The notes beneath the pieces are model-generated. The model did no database searches and was not told where the DNA came from. It saw nothing but the letters and a program-made list of their open reading frames with translations. Positions 45,735 through 54,142 of a DNA stretch of 64,000 nucleotides are shown here, piece after piece. Numbering within the stretch: the stretch's first letter is position 1; each line of letters opens with the position of its first letter. The DNA lies in NCBI RefSeq assembly GCF_040834005.1, contig NZ_CP162129.1:849501-913500 (forward strand), read 5' to 3'. The position numbers and the translations under genes are program-made. The DNA is from Paenibacillus sp. PL2-23 (GTDB taxonomy: Bacteria > Bacillota > Bacilli > Paenibacillales > Paenibacillaceae).

Positions 45735-46298
45735 ATGGATTATGTTCAACTCAAATATGAGGCAGCCCTGCGCGAAATCGAACGGCTGAAGGAAGAGAAT
45801 ACCTGGCTAAGGAAGCAGCTCGGTCAGGCTCGCAATACGATGATATTCGATGATTTGCTCCATTGCCTGGATCAAGGAAGATCGCCTCTGCTGCTTGTAG
45901 AGCGGAGGTCGCATGTGGACTATTTTGAAGAGAGACTTCGTGCTTTCGCCAAAAATGTCATTGTCCTTCGCGGCGGCATGGGCAAGAAGCAGCGAGAAGC
46001 TGTCCGGGAGATGATCGCCAGTATTCCGGACGATGAGGAACGGGTATTCATCGCGACAGGCAAGCTGATCGGCGAGGGCTTCGATGATGCGCGTCTCGAC
46101 ACCCTATTCCTCGTGCATCCCATCTCTTGGACGGGCACGCTCCAGCAGTATGCCGGGCGGCTGCACCGCTCCCATGTGAACAAGCGGGAAGTGAAGATCT
46201 ACGATTATATTGATCTGCAGGTGCCGATGTTAATGAGCATGTATAAGAAGCGGGTGAAGGGATATCGGAAGATGGGGTATCGTGGAGCTGAGATTTGA
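45735..46298 (+). CDS. Internally deleted SF2 helicase fragment, TOTE-like
   Basis: A 187-residue protein from ATG 45735 (weak RBS AAGG). It joins an N-terminal leucine-rich coil (LKYEAALREIERLKEENTWL) directly to the second RecA half of an SF2 helicase: PLLLVERRSHVDYF (motif IV), RVFIATGKLIGEGFDD (V) and QQYAGRLHRSH (VI). Walker A and DExx are absent. In large primase-helicase proteins of the TOTE conflict type, a similar coil begins the protein and this helicase half ends it, so an internal deletion of >500 residues is the simplest reading. ATPase activity is impossible alone; it may be a relic or a dominant partner. Confidence 0.65.
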   Translation: MDYVQLKYEAALREIERLKEENTWLRKQLGQARNTMIFDDLLHCLDQGRSPLLLVERRSHVDYFEERLRAFAKNVIVLRGGMGKKQREAVREMIASIPDDEERVFIATGKLIGEGFDDARLDTLFLVHPISWTGTLQQYAGRLHRSHVNKREVKIYDYIDLQVPMLMSMYKKRVKGYRKMGYRGAEI

Positions 46299-46318
46299 TT
46301 CGAATATTTGAAAAAAGT

Positions 46319-46360
46319 AGAACCCACCCCAAGGCTGACCGCCGAAGGTGGGTTCTTATT
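46319..46360 (+). terminator. Terminator like those of the toxin cassettes
   Basis: AGAACCCACCCCAAGG ... AAGGTGGGTTCTT: nearly the same hairpin as in cassettes A and B, here alone after the helicase fragment. Probably the relic of a third cassette. Confidence 0.8.
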
Positions 46361-46511
46361 CATCTAAGGATGTACAGTCGATGACAGCAATAGACAAGAT
46401 TCTTTCACAAACTTTCCTAATGGTGGAAGGGTAGGAGGGAAGTCTCAGCGAATATAGTAGAGTAGAACTACTTGCAGAATTGGTCTAATACTCTAAATAT
46501 AGGTGATAAAC

Positions 46512-46838
46512 ATGCGAGCAATCGAACTGAAATTTCATAGAGCGATGCTGAATATCTACGAACAGGCGAAGAGAGAAGCCCACGGGTACCAAGCGACCTA
46601 CTTCAAACGGATGGTTGCCGAGAAGGGCGGCCTGCAAGCTGCCAAGGAGCTGATCGCCAGCGATTCGGCCTCCGGCTTCACAGAGCTATACATGAGGGGC
46701 TGTCTGCATCTCAGTGTGGAGGTGCTTGTGGCCTACCACGAGGAGTACCATGAGCTGTTCACAGACGAGGAAATTGCTGTAGCGAAGGCGAAGCTGGATC
46801 AGTTAAGCTATGTGCATGAGGGTCATATTTCCATATAA
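46512..46838 (+). CDS. Small protein, first gene of the nuclease-helicase operon
   Basis: A 108-residue, mostly helical soluble protein (MRAIELKFHRAMLNIYEQAK...). ATG 46512 is five bases after AGGTGA; a GTG three codons before overlaps that site. It ends 11 bases before the DUF2075 gene and opens a four-gene operon. I recognise no family. The mix of conserved-looking aromatic and charged residues (HGYQATYFKRMVAEKGG) suggests a real, conserved protein. Confidence 0.75.
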   Translation: MRAIELKFHRAMLNIYEQAKREAHGYQATYFKRMVAEKGGLQAAKELIASDSASGFTELYMRGCLHLSVEVLVAYHEEYHELFTDEEIAVAKAKLDQLSYVHEGHISI

Positions 46839-46849
46839 GCAGGTGTCCC

Positions 46850-48712
46850 ATGATTATATATAGCAGCTCAGTGGCGGACTTTAAGGAAGCTGTCGACGAT
46901 AATAAAATAGCGAATAGCATCGAGTCGGCGTTTATCGAGAAGCTGGGCAAACGCCCATCTGTGTCGGAATGGCGCTCCTGGAACAACTCCATGCAGTTCA
47001 TGGAACGTATCGTCCGAAACTCCAAGGTGGCGGATGATTGCGGAGTCATGATTGAGTTCAACATTCCAGCCACCAGTAAACGTGTGGACTTCATTATTTC
47101 GGGTGAGGACGAGCAGGGAAGCCGCAATTTCATCATCGTGGAGATGAAGCAGTGGCAGGAGGCGTGGGCGACGGACAAGGAGGATGTGGTCAAAACCTCC
47201 ATAAACGGAGCGGTCAGAGAAACAACGCATCCCTCCTACCAAGCCTGGTCTTATCGGCAATATATGATGGATATGAATACCGCCGTCTATGAGAAGGATA
47301 TTGGAGCTAGATCCGTCGCATTCCTGCATAACTACCGAGAGAAGCAGCCAGAGCCTTTGAAGTCGCGGCAATATGAGAAAACCATTCAGGAAGCGCCGAT
47401 GTTCCTGCAGCATGAGACGAAGAAGCTGCAGGAGTTTATTTTTCGCTATGTGGGCAAAGGGAAGGGGATGGAGCTCCTCTACGATATCGAGAACGGGAGA
47501 ATTGCACCTTCCAAATCGCTAGTAGAGCACATTCATTCCTTATTCGAGGGGAACTCCAGCTTCATCCTGCTGGACGAGCAGAAGGTCGCATATGAGACGA
47601 TTATGACACTTGCCAAGAAGCAGGACCGGAAGAGGACCATTATTATTAAAGGCGGCCCCGGCACGGGAAAGTCCGTCATCTCCATAAATGCCCTGGGCGG
47701 ACTTCTCCGAGAAGGTCTGAATACGAAGTTTGTCGCGCCAAACTCCTCCTTCCGCAACGTACTGATCGAGATGTTGACCGAGCAGAGCTCCAAGTCCAAG
47801 ATGAGGACCAAAAGTCTGTTCATGGGCTCCGGCAGCTTCGTGGACGCGGAGAATCAATTCGATGTCCTTGTCGTCGATGAAGCGCATCGGCTGAAGGGCA
47901 AGGGCAGCTATATGTACAAGGGTGTGAATCAGATCGAGGATATTATGAAGAGCGCCAATACGAGCGTGTTCTTCATTGACGATAATCAGCGCATCCGGCC
48001 GGACGACATCGGAACTATCGACGGGATCAAGCGTGCAGCACAAGAGCTGGGCGTGGAGGTTCATGAATACACGTTATTTTCACAATTCAGATGCTCGGGT
48101 GCAGAAGGCTACTTGAACTGGGTAGACGATGTGCTGGGCATACAGGATACGGGCAACTATGGCGGCTGGGACAAGGACGCCTTCGACTTCCGCATCGTGG
48201 AGTCGCCGAACCGGCTGAAAGAATTAATTGAAGACAAACAGAAGAATGGACATCGAGCTCGCATGCTGGCCGGGTATGCTTGGAATTGGACGACGCCCAA
48301 GGAGGGCAATTCAAACGGGCAGATCGATGATGTCATCATTGAAGAGCATGGCTTCCGGATGCCATGGAACGGCTATTTGATCCGAGAGTCTTGGGCGGTG
48401 CATCCAGATGGCGTTAATCAGGTCGGCTGCGTCCATACGACGCAAGGCCTCGAATTCGATTACGTCGGTGTTATCATCGGCCATGATCTGAAGCTGAACC
48501 CGGAGACGGGACAGCTCTATGCGGACTATAACGAATACAAGGACAAGACGGGCAAGAAGGGGCTCAAGCAGGATCCGGAACGTCTCAATGCCTTGGTGAA
48601 AAATATTTACAAGGTGCTCCTGTCGCGCGGAATGAAAGGCTGCTACGTTTACTGCAGAGACCAGGAGCTTGCGGCGTATATGAAGAGACGGCTGGCTTTG
48701 ACCAGCCAATAG
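46850..48712 (+). CDS. PD-(D/E)XK nuclease fused to DUF2075 ATPase
   Basis: A 620-residue protein. The N-terminal domain has D80 (RVDFIISG) and E98-x-K100 (IIVEMKQW), a PD-(D/E)XK nuclease core. The COG3410/DUF2075 part follows: Walker A GGPGTGKS (269-276), Walker B LVVDEAHRLKG, sensor FFIDDNQRI, and late SF1-helicase-like motifs VHTTQGLEFDYVGVIIG and VLLSRGMKG. It should be an ATP-driven nucleic-acid translocase with nuclease. It is the second of four packed genes; the partners are a MazG-like enzyme and a PLD/helicase. Such a set is typical of a defence operon, though its activity is not known. Confidence 0.85.
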   Translation: MIIYSSSVADFKEAVDDNKIANSIESAFIEKLGKRPSVSEWRSWNNSMQFMERIVRNSKVADDCGVMIEFNIPATSKRVDFIISGEDEQGSRNFIIVEMKQWQEAWATDKEDVVKTSINGAVRETTHPSYQAWSYRQYMMDMNTAVYEKDIGARSVAFLHNYREKQPEPLKSRQYEKTIQEAPMFLQHETKKLQEFIFRYVGKGKGMELLYDIENGRIAPSKSLVEHIHSLFEGNSSFILLDEQKVAYETIMTLAKKQDRKRTIIIKGGPGTGKSVISINALGGLLREGLNTKFVAPNSSFRNVLIEMLTEQSSKSKMRTKSLFMGSGSFVDAENQFDVLVVDEAHRLKGKGSYMYKGVNQIEDIMKSANTSVFFIDDNQRIRPDDIGTIDGIKRAAQELGVEVHEYTLFSQFRCSGAEGYLNWVDDVLGIQDTGNYGGWDKDAFDFRIVESPNRLKELIEDKQKNGHRARMLAGYAWNWTTPKEGNSNGQIDDVIIEEHGFRMPWNGYLIRESWAVHPDGVNQVGCVHTTQGLEFDYVGVIIGHDLKLNPETGQLYADYNEYKDKTGKKGLKQDPERLNALVKNIYKVLLSRGMKGCYVYCRDQELAAYMKRRLALTSQ

Positions 48713-48760
48713 ATGGAGAGATTAGATCTGGACATTCCACTGGAGAGAGGTGTTCCTGCA

Positions 48761-49084
48761 ATGCCAACCTACAACAAGCTGGTTCGGGACAACATCCCGC
48801 AAGTTATTGAAGCAACGGGGAAAACATTCCGCACACGCATCCTAGACGATGCGGAATATCGCGTGGAGCTCCATACGAAACTGAGAGAAGAGATGAACGA
48901 ATACTTAAGCGCCATGAACTCGGCTGACGCGCTGGAGGAGCTGGCGGATCTGCTGGAGGTTGTCCGCGCGCTGTCCGTCATCCACTGTTCCACGCCAGAT
49001 GCCTTGGAGGCGCTTCGCGCACAGAAAGCCGCCAAGCGGGGCGGATTCCAGGAGCGGGTGTATTTGATCAATGTCGAGGACTAA
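48761..49084 (+). CDS. MazG-like nucleoside triphosphate pyrophosphohydrolase
   Basis: A 107-residue all-alpha pyrophosphohydrolase. The metal-binding pattern EExxE-(12)-ExxD is complete: E43, E44, E47, then E60, D63. MPTYNKLVRDNIPQVIEATG is the usual start of this subfamily. It cleaves (d)NTPs to monophosphates and PPi. ATG 48761 follows GAGAGGTG. It ends 14 bases inside the next gene. In a defence setting it could deplete or detect altered nucleotides during phage attack, which is inference. Confidence 0.9.
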   Translation: MPTYNKLVRDNIPQVIEATGKTFRTRILDDAEYRVELHTKLREEMNEYLSAMNSADALEELADLLEVVRALSVIHCSTPDALEALRAQKAAKRGGFQERVYLINVED

Positions 49085-51515
49085 GCTGAATGTAAAGCTG
49101 ATTACGGAAAATTTGGCGGACGAGCTGATTGTCGGAATGCAGCATGCATCCGGTATCTATATCATGACCTCTTTCATCATGCAGTCTGGCGTCAGGCTGC
49201 TCGCTCCGCATCTGAAGAGTGCGATTGAGCGCGGGGCGGAAGTGAAGGTGCTGGCAGGTGACTATTTATTCGTTACCCAGCCGGAGGGCCTGAAGCTCCT
49301 ATGCGACATAGACGACAGGCTTGAGGCGCGGCTGTGGCGCAGCATGGGTACGTCATTCCACCCCAAAGCCTATTTGTTCGACTACGAGAATGGCGAAGGT
49401 TTGCTCATCGTAGGCTCCTCCAATTTCTCCATGTCCGCCATGCGGATAGGGATGGAATGGAATCTCGCCATGAACGCGCAGGCCGAGCCTTACACCTTCC
49501 AGCTGGCGCTCGACAAGTTCATGCACAACTTTTATCACGACTCAACGACTCCGCTGAATGCGCATACCATTGCGAACTACGAAGAAGAGTACAAGCAGCG
49601 GCATCGCGAGAACCCGGAGCTTATTCGAATGGTATCCAGTATGGAGGAAGAAGAATACCGTTCGGAGAGCGGGGATATGACAGGTACCTCTCGCGAAGCT
49701 CAGGAAGAGACCGTGAGCATTCAGCCCAGGCATGCTCAGCTTGAGGCATTGGAAGCTCTTCAGAGAACCTTGGAAGAAGAATACGACAAAGCCATGGTCG
49801 TTATGGCGACAGGTCTTGGTAAAACGTACTTGGCCGGCTTTTTCGGCGAGGGGTTTAAGCGAATCCTGTTTGTCGCGCATCGGGAAGAGATTTTGCACCA
49901 AGCGAAGGCTTCATTCTCCCGTATTATGCCGAATCGCAGCTTTGGCATTTATAACGGAGCGATGAAGGAGAAGGATACAGACTGTGTTTTTGCATCTATC
50001 TATACATTAGGGATGAAGAAGCATCGAGAAGGGTTTGATCCAGAGGCATTCGACTTGATTGTGGTTGACGAGTTCCATCATGCGGCGGCCAAATCCTATC
50101 AGTCGGTTATTGACTATTTCCAGCCGCAGTTTCTGCTAGGCATCACAGCGACTCCCGATCGAATGGACGGCAAGGACGTGTATGCCATTTGTGATGGGAA
50201 TGTAGCGTATCAGATTCATTTTCTCGAAGCGATCAGGCGGGGCTGGCTGTCGCCGTTCCACTATATCGGCGTATACGACGATACGGATTACTCCCAGATT
50301 CGGTGGCTTGGCAATCATTACGATGACGAGCAGTTAGCTGCGGCTCAACTGAAGGAATCGCTGGCTGCAACCATATATAATGCCTGGGAGGAGCACAAGC
50401 AAACTCGCACGATCGCCTTCTGCTCTTCGATTCGTCAGGCGGATTTCCTGGCCGACTACTTCCATAGTCGCGGAGCAGAGGTCGTTAGTCTGCATTCCGC
50501 AACGGTTGGCATGGGGCGCGGCGAAGCGATCCGGCGATTGGCGGAGGGCAGTTTGGACGTTATTTTCACAGTTGACCTGTTCAATGAGGGTGTAGATATT
50601 CCGAGCGTGGATACGCTCCTGTTCGTGAGACCGACGGAGTCATTGACGGTGTTCACCCAACAGGTTGGCCGCGGTCTCCGACTGTTCGAGCAGAAGTCCC
50701 ACTGCCACATCATCGACCTGATCGGCAACTATCGTAATGCGGACGTGAAGCTCGGGCTGTTCGCGGATAACGAGGACGCAGGCGTTCAGAAAGGGAATGC
50801 CGCTGCTATTACGGCTACTCTTCCAGCGGGCTGCGACATTCGGCTGGACACGAAGGTTATTGATCTGCTGGCTGAACTCAGGCGGAAGAAGCTGCCTCGC
50901 CGGGAGCTGCTTCGCCAGTCGTTTAACGACCTTAAGAATGAGCTCGGTCGAATACCGACTTATCTGGAGCTGCATTTGCATGGCCGGGCGAACAGCAGGG
51001 AGTATCAGAGCGAATTCGGCTCTTATGTGGGTTTCCAGGCGTGGGCGGATTGTTTGAACGAGATGGAGCAGGAGCTGTTCTACCGTTATGAGGCTTGGCT
51101 GAGGGATGTAGAGAAGACGGGAATGAACAAGAGCTACAAGATGATCGTCATGCTTGCTATGCTGGAGCGTGGTGTAGAGGATTGGCTGACTCCTATTACG
51201 CCGCAGCAGGTAGCGCCTTTCTTCCATCAGTATCTGACGGAGAAGGAGTATCGGAAGCGGATCGATTTCTCGGACCAAGAAGCGAAGAGGCTGTGGAACT
51301 ATAACGAAGCAGGTATCAGCAAGCTAATCGCCAATATGCCGATGAGTAAGTGGTCTGGCGCCAAGGGAAGTATGACTACGTTTGAAGGCGGTCGCTTTGG
51401 TGTGAGACTGGAGCAGCCGCATGATGCAGAGCAGGCAGAGATTCTGTTCAACTGGACGAGAGAGATTTGTTTGTACCGGTTGCATCTGCATTTTGAGCGA
51501 CGTGGGTACAAATGA
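49071..51515 (+). CDS. Phospholipase D-like nuclease/DEAD-box helicase fusion
   Basis: An 814-residue protein. Residues 1-160 are a PLD-type nuclease: HPKAYLF (H97, K99) and GSSNFS (~115-120). Only one HxK motif exists, so it should act as a dimer. Residues ~220-560 are an SF2 helicase: GLGKT (~248-252), DEFH (~331-334), ITATPDR, and QQVGRGLRLF (motif VI). The ~250-residue C-terminus is unknown. A type III restriction or Z1-like DNA-cleaving translocase is possible. It overlaps the MazG-like gene by 14 bp. The start ATG has AGGAGC rather far upstream; coupling through the overlap is likely. Confidence 0.88.
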   Translation: MSRTKLNVKLITENLADELIVGMQHASGIYIMTSFIMQSGVRLLAPHLKSAIERGAEVKVLAGDYLFVTQPEGLKLLCDIDDRLEARLWRSMGTSFHPKAYLFDYENGEGLLIVGSSNFSMSAMRIGMEWNLAMNAQAEPYTFQLALDKFMHNFYHDSTTPLNAHTIANYEEEYKQRHRENPELIRMVSSMEEEEYRSESGDMTGTSREAQEETVSIQPRHAQLEALEALQRTLEEEYDKAMVVMATGLGKTYLAGFFGEGFKRILFVAHREEILHQAKASFSRIMPNRSFGIYNGAMKEKDTDCVFASIYTLGMKKHREGFDPEAFDLIVVDEFHHAAAKSYQSVIDYFQPQFLLGITATPDRMDGKDVYAICDGNVAYQIHFLEAIRRGWLSPFHYIGVYDDTDYSQIRWLGNHYDDEQLAAAQLKESLAATIYNAWEEHKQTRTIAFCSSIRQADFLADYFHSRGAEVVSLHSATVGMGRGEAIRRLAEGSLDVIFTVDLFNEGVDIPSVDTLLFVRPTESLTVFTQQVGRGLRLFEQKSHCHIIDLIGNYRNADVKLGLFADNEDAGVQKGNAAAITATLPAGCDIRLDTKVIDLLAELRRKKLPRRELLRQSFNDLKNELGRIPTYLELHLHGRANSREYQSEFGSYVGFQAWADCLNEMEQELFYRYEAWLRDVEKTGMNKSYKMIVMLAMLERGVEDWLTPITPQQVAPFFHQYLTEKEYRKRIDFSDQEAKRLWNYNEAGISKLIANMPMSKWSGAKGSMTTFEGGRFGVRLEQPHDAEQAEILFNWTREICLYRLHLHFERRGYK

Positions 51516-51547
51516 GTATTTGAAAGAGAAGACAGCTGTTGAATTGT

Positions 51548-51709
51548 ATGGAGATGGATGGTAGGATCTTCACGATTTATTGCGGAGTGCGCTTCGAGAT
51601 TCGCGGCATTCCTTGCTGGCTCGAGCTTGACTATAGTCAGTACGTAACGTTGTTAGGTGAGTGCTATAATTTGCGGAACAACGATCATTACCAGATTCAA
51701 TTCGTTTAA
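51548..51709 (+). CDS. Possible 53-residue small protein
   Basis: An open frame from ATG 51548 to TAA 51709, directly followed by a strong terminator. It contains IYCGVRFEIRGIPCWLELDY, which has a natural protein composition with two Cys. No good Shine-Dalgarno sequence is seen at ATG 51548; GGAG precedes an ATG two codons later at no spacing. It may be a real small fifth gene of the preceding operon (32 bp after it) or the last piece of a decayed gene. Confidence 0.45.
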   Translation: MEMDGRIFTIYCGVRFEIRGIPCWLELDYSQYVTLLGECYNLRNNDHYQIQFV

Positions 51710-51710
51710 T

Positions 51711-51746
51711 AAAATGGGAAAGCCGTACGATCGGCTTTCCCATTTA
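51711..51746. terminator. Terminator at end of nuclease-helicase operon
   Basis: Fourteen-pair stem AAATGGGAAAGCCG / CGGCTTTCCCATTT. A and T tracts lie within the stem ends, so it can stop both the plus-strand operon and the convergent R-M operon. Confidence 0.85.
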
Positions 51747-51851
51747 TCGAGTTCATAGGTCATAATTACGAGCAGTGTTTGGACATTTAACGTGGTTAAT
51801 ATCCTGACATTATTGATTAGCATAACAATTATTGATAGGATTGACTGCACT

Positions 51852-52943
51852 TTAAAGACTTATTTCCAATAATAATTCAACAATAAGATCTTCGAACGCT
51901 TCATTTATGTTCCTAATGAGGAAGTGACCTTCAATGGGAATACTCCTATAATCATGAACAAGTAAGTTTCTTACACTATAAAGAGCATCTGAGGCATTTT
52001 TCTTCGGTTCTCTACCCACTAGGCTTAATAACTGATTACCGTAGTCCATTACAGTCTGTTTTGATCCTAATGAGCTTGTATACTGATTAAATAGCTTGGA
52101 AATTCTTTCCTTCTCTCTAGCGAGATTCCCTAGCTCTTCTTTCAACTTAAACAAATTATTAGTATGTGTAGTGACTTCGTTAACCAGATCAATTATCTCT
52201 TTATTAAATATTTTTTCAATCAACAATTCTACCGCCTGATATAGTAGATAGAACTTAACTAAATGGTGCTTCTCACTATGTAAAAGCTCTTTGAATAAAT
52301 GTATGAGGAAATCCTCTGTTTTTACATGATTCGAGATACTGCTAATGGAAAACTTTTGTCCCTCATGATTTAAAACAGGCCTTCCGTATTCTCCCCTCGT
52401 TGCATAAATACCCTGACTATACAGAGAAGCATAATAGTTTTTTATACTAAAATTGGGGATGGTGTCTGTGATCTCATTGCAGGTGATAAAAACAAAACTG
52501 TCTTGAGGATAAAAATCAAATAAAGAAATAGTTTTATCATAAGTTACCGGAATTTGTTTATAGCTACAATCGCTTTGATCAATAAGAAGCTTTTGAAATG
52601 CAATAAATGCATATTTAAGAAAATGAATGTTATCACTAAAATCATGTTCTAGAGATACCAATGCTTGAATTGGAAATATCCAACCAATTCTTTTGTTTAT
52701 ATCAGATTCAAAGACTTGGAATATGTTATTTTCAATGTAATCTTTATTATAAAAAATGTAAACAGTGTAGTCCTCTGGACGATACGTTTGGTGCGGAGTT
52801 AATACATAATCAATTTGAACATCATTTTCGGTTTGTGTCACATTTGAAATACACTTTAAATTGAAGCAGCTTTGTTCCGAACTAAAAGTGACATCTGCAA
52901 CAAATAAATCTTCATCCTGATTGGTCCTGATCTGAAGTGCCAT
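51852..52943 (-). CDS. HEPN-motif protein, last gene of R-M operon
   Basis: A 363-residue protein I cannot assign by full length. Residues ~225-360 are helical and end with RNLLVH (R325-H330), the R-x4-H motif of HEPN domains, which are RNases or nucleic-acid binders in many toxin, abortive-infection and CRISPR effectors. Residues 1-200 are beta-rich, possibly a sensor. ATG 52943 starts 3 bp after the DGQHR gene with GGAG upstream, so they are one transcript. With the R-M genes upstream, I infer an abortive or backup function. The neighbourhood is AT-rich. Confidence 0.7.
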   Translation of the reverse strand: MALQIRTNQDEDLFVADVTFSSEQSCFNLKCISNVTQTENDVQIDYVLTPHQTYRPEDYTVYIFYNKDYIENNIFQVFESDINKRIGWIFPIQALVSLEHDFSDNIHFLKYAFIAFQKLLIDQSDCSYKQIPVTYDKTISLFDFYPQDSFVFITCNEITDTIPNFSIKNYYASLYSQGIYATRGEYGRPVLNHEGQKFSISSISNHVKTEDFLIHLFKELLHSEKHHLVKFYLLYQAVELLIEKIFNKEIIDLVNEVTTHTNNLFKLKEELGNLAREKERISKLFNQYTSSLGSKQTVMDYGNQLLSLVGREPKKNASDALYSVRNLLVHDYRSIPIEGHFLIRNINEAFEDLIVELLLEISL

Positions 52944-52946
52944 TTC

Positions 52947-54131
52947 TTACTCCGACTGACTGCGATATTTGTGGTATCCATTATCTACAGCTTTTACAAA
53001 ACTCAAGTATGAATCTCCATCCGGATTGAACAACTCTCTAAAGAAATATTGAAAATACATTCTTTGTGAGTTGCCAATCTTCTTAGAGTTACCTCTAATA
53101 TTATCAAGCCTAGTCAAAAGCATTAATAGCCAATGTGATGGGTCCTCATCCGATTCTAGTTTATCAATAATTGAAATCATTTGCTCAAATGAATGAATAA
53201 GACCAAAATCTTTGAGTTTGCCTACTGCCGCCCCATATCCCGTAAATGCTTGGGACTTATTAAAAATATTATATGCCTTTTTACCGAATGGTTGTCCAAT
53301 TAATGTTATATCATCTTCATCCAGATCTAACTCCCAATGTTCGGAAAGCAAATCGATTTTCAGTACAAAGTGATGAAATGACTCTAAAAAGTCTCTAAAA
53401 ATATCCCTTTTCTGATTTTCATCAGAAAGTTTTTCTAATCCTTTGATATTGTTTAGTAATTCAAACCTATCAATCGGTAACTCATTTCTCTCTAAATATG
53501 AGTTAAATCCATCAATAACATCTTTGAATTTGTATTGTCCTATTTCGTTTATTACTTCCCCCTCAACCTCTCTAACTAATCGTATTCCATTCATGTCATA
53601 ATCAATATAGTTTTTATACAGAATTTCAATCTGATGTCTTATTGACATTGGAGTTTGTCCAGTGTTCAACGTTAACATTCTATATAAGATTCCAAATTTA
53701 TTAATGCCCAGATAAAGCTCTATCCTTAACTTATTGGAATAAAATCTTTCTAATGCATCTGTATCATCCTTAGATAACTCATTCTCGACCTCCAATATTG
53801 TGTATGTTCTTTGTAGACCATCCAAAATAACCAGACTATCAATATTATTATTTATATAACCAAGTATCTCTTCATCCGACAGTTCACGAAAATCTTGGTT
53901 AGAACCATTTCCATTGCTAAGAGCCAAAACAATAGGCGGAATTATGCATCCTTTTTTAAGATCGTTTCTTAAAAGTGAATACACAGTATTTGATGATTTT
54001 ACTCTACGTCTTTGCAAATCATTATTTCCTATAATTCTTCTGGCTATCATCAGATATCTCTCATAATTCATTTCAATAAATATATTTTCAGCATCTATTC
54101 TTATATCTGTTATCCGTGAAGTTATTTCCAT
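52947..54131 (-). CDS. DGQHR/DndB-like domain protein
   Basis: A 394-residue protein. VILDGLQRTYTIL (D104-G-L-Q-R-T) is a variant of the DGQHR motif of DndB/DUF262-related proteins in phosphorothioation and BREX-like defence; LNTGQTPMSIRHQIE is the second typical region (~153-167). Such domains are ParB/DUF262-like and may bind or hydrolyse nucleotides. The strong AGGAGGCGATAGA site lies before ATG 54131, 11 bp after the restriction enzyme. It is followed 3 bp later by the HEPN gene. An accessory role in restriction or a two-gene toxin/immunity system is inferred. Confidence 0.72.
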   Translation of the reverse strand: MEITSRITDIRIDAENIFIEMNYERYLMIARRIIGNNDLQRRRVKSSNTVYSLLRNDLKKGCIIPPIVLALSNGNGSNQDFRELSDEEILGYINNNIDSLVILDGLQRTYTILEVENELSKDDTDALERFYSNKLRIELYLGINKFGILYRMLTLNTGQTPMSIRHQIEILYKNYIDYDMNGIRLVREVEGEVINEIGQYKFKDVIDGFNSYLERNELPIDRFELLNNIKGLEKLSDENQKRDIFRDFLESFHHFVLKIDLLSEHWELDLDEDDITLIGQPFGKKAYNIFNKSQAFTGYGAAVGKLKDFGLIHSFEQMISIIDKLESDEDPSHWLLMLLTRLDNIRGNSKKIGNSQRMYFQYFFRELFNPDGDSYLSFVKAVDNGYHKYRSQSE

Positions 54132-54142
54132 TCTATCGCCTC

